Source: JBARCX01 sp049794535 (GTDB lineage: Bacteria > Pseudomonadota > Gammaproteobacteria > Xanthomonadales > Rhodanobacteraceae). Taken from it: a stretch of 9,957 nucleotides of DNA. Position numbers and translations under genes: made by a program. Positions 9,801-9,957 of this stretch are shown piece by piece (position 1 is the first letter of the stretch; the number at the start of each line of letters is the position of its first letter). Under the pieces are notes generated by a model. It was not told the origin of the DNA, searched no databases, and saw only the letters and a list, made by a program, of their open reading frames with translations. The stretch is taken from NCBI GenBank assembly GCA_049794535.1, contig JBARCX010000276.1, forward strand, positions 1 to 9,957, written 5' to 3'.

Positions 9801-9957
9801 TAGATATCCGTACCTGTTTGAGCCGACAGCAATGCTTGATAATTGGGCAGCATGTTGTAACGGCTGACTTGTACCATTGTGCCAGGCGCGATGACTGCAT
9901 CCGTCGTCGAGGTTAAGCTGTAATTATCAAAACCTTGACCGGCGAAGAATGCAGGGC
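563..9957 (-). CDS. Giant filamentous-haemagglutinin-family exoprotein (TpsA type, DUF3739), 5' end cut by window
   Basis: This is probably a secreted or surface-anchored adhesin that would cross the outer membrane through a TpsB (FhaC/HMW1B-like) pore and fold into a long right-handed beta-helix. The frame is open from the window edge to a TAG at 563-565. The ATG at 9877 gives 3,104 residues, but 26 more in-frame codons precede it without a stop, so the real start, signal peptide and TPS domain lie outside. Composition is Gly/Ala/Ser/Thr/Asn-rich and very poor in Lys and Cys. Short strand-turn units of the G-S-x-I-x-V-S-G kind recur throughout. Family landmarks in order are the Leu-Leu-Pro block (741-767), the P-G-I-E-L...W-N-L...D-G-F block (1686-1767), V-R-T-G...I-Y-T-A-G (from 2096), three A-G-R-x-I copies (2566, 2590, 2627) and the DUF3739 region (about 2868-3000). 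An unusual Tyr-rich insertion occupies about 1768-2040. Family assignment rests on recognised motifs. The adhesin role is inferred. No transporter gene is visible. Confidence 0.95.
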   Translation of the reverse strand, partial: PAFFAGQGFDNYSLTSTTDAVIAPGTMVQVSRYNMLPNYQALLSAQTGTDIYSAGALNGSDYVSIGQLAPYLRYIDRNANGAGFSLTAGTYLTWESIPENQKAGPPSYAGVTGKVMLGQGASILVDAGATVQLEGNSATIVDGTIDAPGGTIDLLTNPQQLPLASTSTQLWLGSQAVLDAAGVSLINPLAADAPGSSVGLGLASRFTPRTGVVLDGGNVTLAASGGYVLTEQGSLINVSGAADTYDLPVTTASGASVGYVPSPVWSNGGNIVLAAGAGLYADGILQAAAGGVQGEGGSLQIVGLTEGANDPWRPLATGILLQQSGMLMPSGLLMGGIVEPAGISGVLHFALDRLNGSGITSLTIGPESSSNIANLSTDVAPVGIAGNVDLTLGRSFILYAPSVAALPAGNMQWAGSAPSGYVQSNDVVDITAPYVGIVGSNPGGTQKAVAGSGVLDIAAEFIDIGGGLDLQGWSTANFTSSGDIRFYAPIGLQYNSSTGVMQPGMLFTTGNLSFQATQLYPDSNYAFVIDANPSALKDTQGNALSTTLSILSNGSSSTPLSAGGGLLLDANNIVQNGTVRAPSGDLVIGVQDPTSTSSAFGLTNTNTSAYPLAVTQSVHLGAGSITSVSLDGETVPYGSTTDGLQWTYNGAPSLSSPTLSAPPAKSISIAGANISLDQGATIDISGGGTLQASEWVPGTGGTVNVLTQYQTSYANSTTGQQIPQYSDGRAIYAIIPGYSAPVSAQDAALENGAGAGPAVGQSVYLSGIAGLAAGYYTLLPAGYATLPGAYRVVQNTSSQNSVLGQNAVLPDGTLSITGYFADALDGAHSSTNTTFLVQSSSVWQQYSQYQLANANTYFTTQANNAGTVVPSLPADAGHLTLSATQQLQLDTSLDAAPASGGRASLVDIAAQAIQVTSPDSTPLVGYLQISADSLSALNAGSLLLGGSRQLTSSGYQVTSTADSVVLSNNSANPLEGPEILLVANGNNDAGAQGIVLQSGSILLASGGSSPNGAPLVFGSTASTTSTGTTVPAVSGNGALLRVSQDGVVGVTRNDVSAGTSSGQLTIDAGATVQGGSSLIMDTTGNTSVSPSSVFSAQNIQADANLISFIGSDGTGIGGLVIGPGTLNLLSNAQQVTLNSRGAIDFLGNVSIDLPQALNLNANAFVSNGGQISIKAATLGLGNTIGTSTATSTAGSGQLSLNAGELDFTAGNSVLQGFASVTATTSQGITGQGTGGFDFGAANVSLNAPVLLAESGVATKLTTTGTFAVNSASGTPLQNDAMGGVLTLTGGSLTVGTSVDATAGNLNLEATSGDLVIASGAVLNAAGVNKTFYDVTTYAPGGDLKLTSDQGSVIVQQGATVDFAGGPQGGSAGSITITAANQSELNGTFQGQALSGYKGSYFTLSSGGALNLDQMASLTSSAGITGGISISSGAGNLVLSAGQSLVAQDVYLTAGGGSGAVTPNAGIVDIEGTINASGAAAGEIALYGRNGVIVNGSLVAVSSTPEQQGGIVEIGTTGTTDGSLNTTYGYENMQPGSAGSIQFGPHASINVSGGTPDVDGTVSLRAPLLANGDVPITFGGGTLAVTGANSVSIEPYAVWSTADTANEKNHPTQYFDGLIDPAGWYQSTVPGGTGTPQLVAGTWTNENGVTLPAPTDAATLKQYLSQDYFTPTAANADHQTFYGYVNGDPTQGPGTLMSYVEQPGYTFGNRFSGIANVQIQPGIELANPTANMNGGDISLLTNWNLGAGITDASGNIHLAYRYGATSASASGEAPIITVQALHNLNIDASITDGFYQQNTGPSIAAPVTGGESASDYNAALAAYGASNTYLTTQAFYAGDWLWQPNPNNQDNANALQYISNSTGTYATFLLTTLTDKYYDPITAPLANQSAAYYQNYMSYIGEVGTGGTGSWSLAYNWGDYYSFYNYAPTPLVAPQPAAFTTYTSYVTAYQKWLTSNFGSASATNDTNDTPSPLLLPLAAEATSNYTNYSADYATYMSGYVNYFTYVSTQDGNVYTNGSQLFYAPNTPAASSASTTPQTIPNVANNSPSNMPALGSVASLVSATLAGGSSSSYRLVAGANFTGVDPLTVVASTNAGNINLDGNFSVQYTAAGGDGKTLNLPTTVRTGIGSIDIAAAGDIDWLDQTDPAVIYTAGEPATGTATGTGISIASSTAKGNVILSTMPDVLVTGLVNPDHAGDIELSAQGNINAIEQVVDTSGSVTGTAGTDISQFWWPWMQTGNAADGSRSSINFANFDQGVMSAGGNVSVSAGGNISDLSVSLPTTWYVNAGGTSITTVGSGNLSVHSDGNILSGTYFVANGQGNLTAGGMIGSDISYTAPTITGGSYNGITSPVSTLLGLQDAQFTVQARDGVDIGGIYDPSYAVIQTTNPLIPANHSDGQSYSSTSAANIVTTSGDLTLNSLTVPNPLFSYGAAAQFGGNDVYDPGAVLPATLALTALNGDVNVLGSGGLYPSATGNLNIFSDGSIELSQQANGGSLHDFGLIDASSSMLPSPLQPLGGDVSAYQNLFGFAYLDNGLTPSHQDDLHQITPVHASDATPVRIYALTGDIVDGTLQPNGLMAYEMVLQSDKSALIYAGRDIVDLSFIGQQVHQSDISRIAAGRNIYDTQYVPTFYTGGLKQLIPSILQGGVGTLVVEAGRNIGPLTNQIDIQGLNNLTSQETGIETIGNLVNPYLPHDGANVSVLFGVGPGINTSNFVSQYVLSNPNGVDGFGSLVPDLVGFMQQWQEGEVVDTGFAQDQITVSLTPQQAEAAFQQLPSYAQQQFVQQEFFKLLAQVGADYNDPASSYYLQYARGYAAIESLFPASYGYTNNGNGKGGLNGEAPTVDTGNIDIRSSTIQTQQGGNVSILGPGGQALIGSVDAPPVITNSKGQVVAGPNSMGVLTLEQGSIDIFTDRSVLLAQSRIFTEQGGDMVMWSSNGNINAGQGAKTTEVIPPPTYLCDLDAFCLIDARGEVSGAGIATLQTIPGAAPGNVYLVAPRGTVDAGDAGIRVAGNLVIAAAQVLNADNIQVQGQKIGVPVAQSVNVGALNAAGAAAGAVSKVAQDMLNQQQNDALGKQPSIISVQVLGFGDNSSSIQGGGSGYDPNSPVQILGAGRLSDTRKKSLTAAERSQLAE
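878..1276 (-). other. DUF3739 region with a C-x5-C pair (residues about 2868-3000)
   Basis: The C-terminal family region contains F-T-E-Q-G-G-D-M-V-M-W-S-S-N-G-N-I-N-A-G-Q-G-A-K-T, then P-P-P-T-Y-L-C-D-L-D-A-F-C, then V-S-G-A-G-I-A-T-L-Q-T, then A-P-R-G-T-V-D-A-G-D-A-G-I-R and finally N-I-Q-V-Q-G. This ordered set matches the C-terminal region of filamentous-haemagglutinin-family outer-membrane proteins (Pfam DUF3739, named from memory). Cys2930 (codon 1088-1090) and Cys2936 (codon 1070-1072) are the only cysteines in the visible protein and could form a disulphide loop after export. Confidence 0.8.
1499..1780 (-). other. Predicted helical segment interrupting the C-terminal beta-helix (residues about 2700-2793)
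   Basis: From L-V-P-D-L-V-G-F-M to G-Y-A-A-I-E-S-L-F-P the composition changes to Gln/Glu/Ala/Phe-rich. It includes the T-P-Q-Q-A-E-A-A-F and Q-Q-F-V-Q-Q-E-F-F stretches, which read as amphipathic helices. The closing R-G-Y-A-A-I-E-S-L-F-P is a motif I recognise from other giant family members. It leads back into strand-like units (G-N-I-D-I-R-S-S, G-G-N-V-S-I-L-G-P-G-G). The role is unknown. It may be a folding or capping element just ahead of the DUF3739 region. Confidence 0.6.
1995..2182 (-). repeat. Three A-G-R-(D/N)-I beta-helix units (residues 2566, 2590, 2627)
   Basis: Ala-Gly-Arg-Asp/Asn-Ile occurs at residues 2566-2570, 2590-2594 and 2627-2631, each entering a short beta-strand. The second copy is followed by a non-repetitive loop before the third. 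This AGRDI pattern is a hallmark of the C-terminal third of DUF3739-type haemagglutinins. It helps to place this part of the protein near the distal end of the beta-helix. Confidence 0.65.
3254..3271 (-). other. Aromatic cluster F-W-W-P-W-M (residues 2203-2208)
   Basis: Six consecutive residues include three tryptophans and a phenylalanine in a protein otherwise built of small residues. It sits after I-Y-T-A-G (near residue 2125) and before the F-D-Q-G-V...S-A-G-G-N-V block. Giant members of the family usually have a Trp-rich spot here, as I recall it, so it is probably a conserved structural plug or cap and not a peculiarity of this gene. Confidence 0.5.
3758..4576 (-). other. Tyrosine-rich insertion in the beta-helix with aromatic heptad stripes (residues about 1768-2040)
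   Basis: Between the D-G-F block and the S-Y-R-L-V-A-G-A-N-F motif (Tyr at residue 2045) lie about 273 residues unlike the rest of the protein. Glycine-rich strand-turn units disappear. Tyrosine rises to 30 residues, about 11 per cent. Three stretches place aromatics 3-4 residues apart: Tyr 1865, 1866, 1869, 1872; Tyr 1915, 1918, 1922 with Trp 1925; and Tyr 1958, 1961, 1965, 1968, 1972, 1975, 1978. The 3-4-3-4 spacing suggests amphipathic helices with an aromatic face, separated by Pro/Ala/Ser linkers. Eight N-x-S/T sequons fall inside. I do not know a named domain for it. It could be a helical hairpin or bundle projecting from the beta-helix. The boundaries are approximate. Confidence 0.7.
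4053..4073. repeat. 9-bp tandem repeat, 2.3 copies, coding N-D-T-N-D-T
   Basis: The plus-strand unit gtatcgttc occurs at 4053-4061 and 4062-4070, followed by the partial copy gta at 4071-4073. Because the unit is a multiple of three, a change in copy number keeps the frame and adds or removes an Asn-Asp-Thr triplet, which is also an N-x-T sequon. It lies in the tyrosine-rich insertion between the second and third aromatic stripes. Confidence 0.8.
4577..4822 (-). other. Family motif block P-G-I-E-L ... W-N-L ... S-I-T-D-G-F (residues 1686-1767)
   Basis: This stretch carries I-Q-P-G-I-E-L, then G-G-D-I-S-L-L-T-N-W-N-L, then I-I-T-V-Q-A-L-H-N-L-N-I and finally S-I-T-D-G-F. The same ordered set (PGVEI, SDWNL, LTLRAAGNL, SLSDGF) is characteristic of giant exoproteins of this family and supports the assignment independently of the C-terminal domain. 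It ends exactly where the tyrosine-rich insertion begins. Confidence 0.65.
7577..7657 (-). other. Conserved Leu-Leu-Pro motif region of the giant exoprotein (residues 741-767)
   Basis: The segment contains A-A-G-Y-Y-T-L-L-P-A-G-Y-A-T-L-P-G-A-Y. I recognise it as a motif recurring in DUF3739-type giant haemagglutinins, where the usual form resembles LLPxxYALLPGAY. It breaks the surrounding beta-helix pattern and is followed by a less repetitive, Gln/Tyr/Asn-rich stretch to about residue 850. It probably forms a structured extra-helical element. Its function is unknown to me, and the recognition comes from memory rather than from an alignment. Confidence 0.6.

Noticed and set aside
1..9957. Search for RGD integrin motif, CRISPR repeats, tRNA/rRNA, insertion sequences or a TpsB transporter
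   Set aside because: None was seen. The repetitive look of the DNA comes from degenerate beta-helix codons, not from exact repeats.

Overview
The window is almost entirely one giant minus-strand gene. It encodes an extracellular two-partner-secretion exoprotein (TpsA class) of the filamentous-haemagglutinin family that carries the C-terminal DUF3739 region. The reading frame is open from position 9957, the right edge of the window, down to a TAG at 563-565. At least 3,130 residues are therefore visible, and the true N-terminus (signal peptide and TPS secretion domain) lies outside the window. The first ATG inside the window, at 9877, is an internal methionine: 26 further in-frame codons lie upstream of it and no stop is met. 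Residue numbers in this annotation count from that methionine.

Family members of this kind occur in Proteobacteria, mainly beta- and gamma-proteobacteria such as Burkholderiales and Xanthomonadales/Rhodanobacteraceae. The moderately high GC (upper fifties per cent, judged by eye) fits that. No more precise assignment can be made from one variable exoprotein.

Layout, reading the minus strand from right to left. From about 9957 to 4830 there is a long run of Gly/Ala/Ser/Thr/Asn-rich beta-helix-type repeats, broken by a conserved Leu-Leu-Pro motif region at 7577-7657. At 4577-4822 there is a family motif block ending in Asp-Gly-Phe. At 3758-4576 there is a tyrosine-rich insertion of about 273 residues. 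From about 3757 to 1780 the family's C-terminal-half motifs resume, including three Ala-Gly-Arg-x-Ile copies. At about 1499-1780 there is a segment that looks helical. The DUF3739 region lies at about 878-1276 and holds the only two cysteines of the visible protein. A short tail ends at the stop.

Between 562 and 404 no gene or convincing terminator is seen. From 403 (or from 487 or 520) to the left edge there is a second minus-strand reading frame, open through position 1. It is an unrecognised, probably helical protein cut by the window edge and may be co-transcribed with the giant gene. No TpsB transporter gene, mobile element, RNA gene or CRISPR array is visible. The most interesting points are the tyrosine-heptad insertion, the lone C-x5-C pair, an A7 tract that sits in a perfect slippery-heptamer register in mid-gene, and the unidentified downstream frame.
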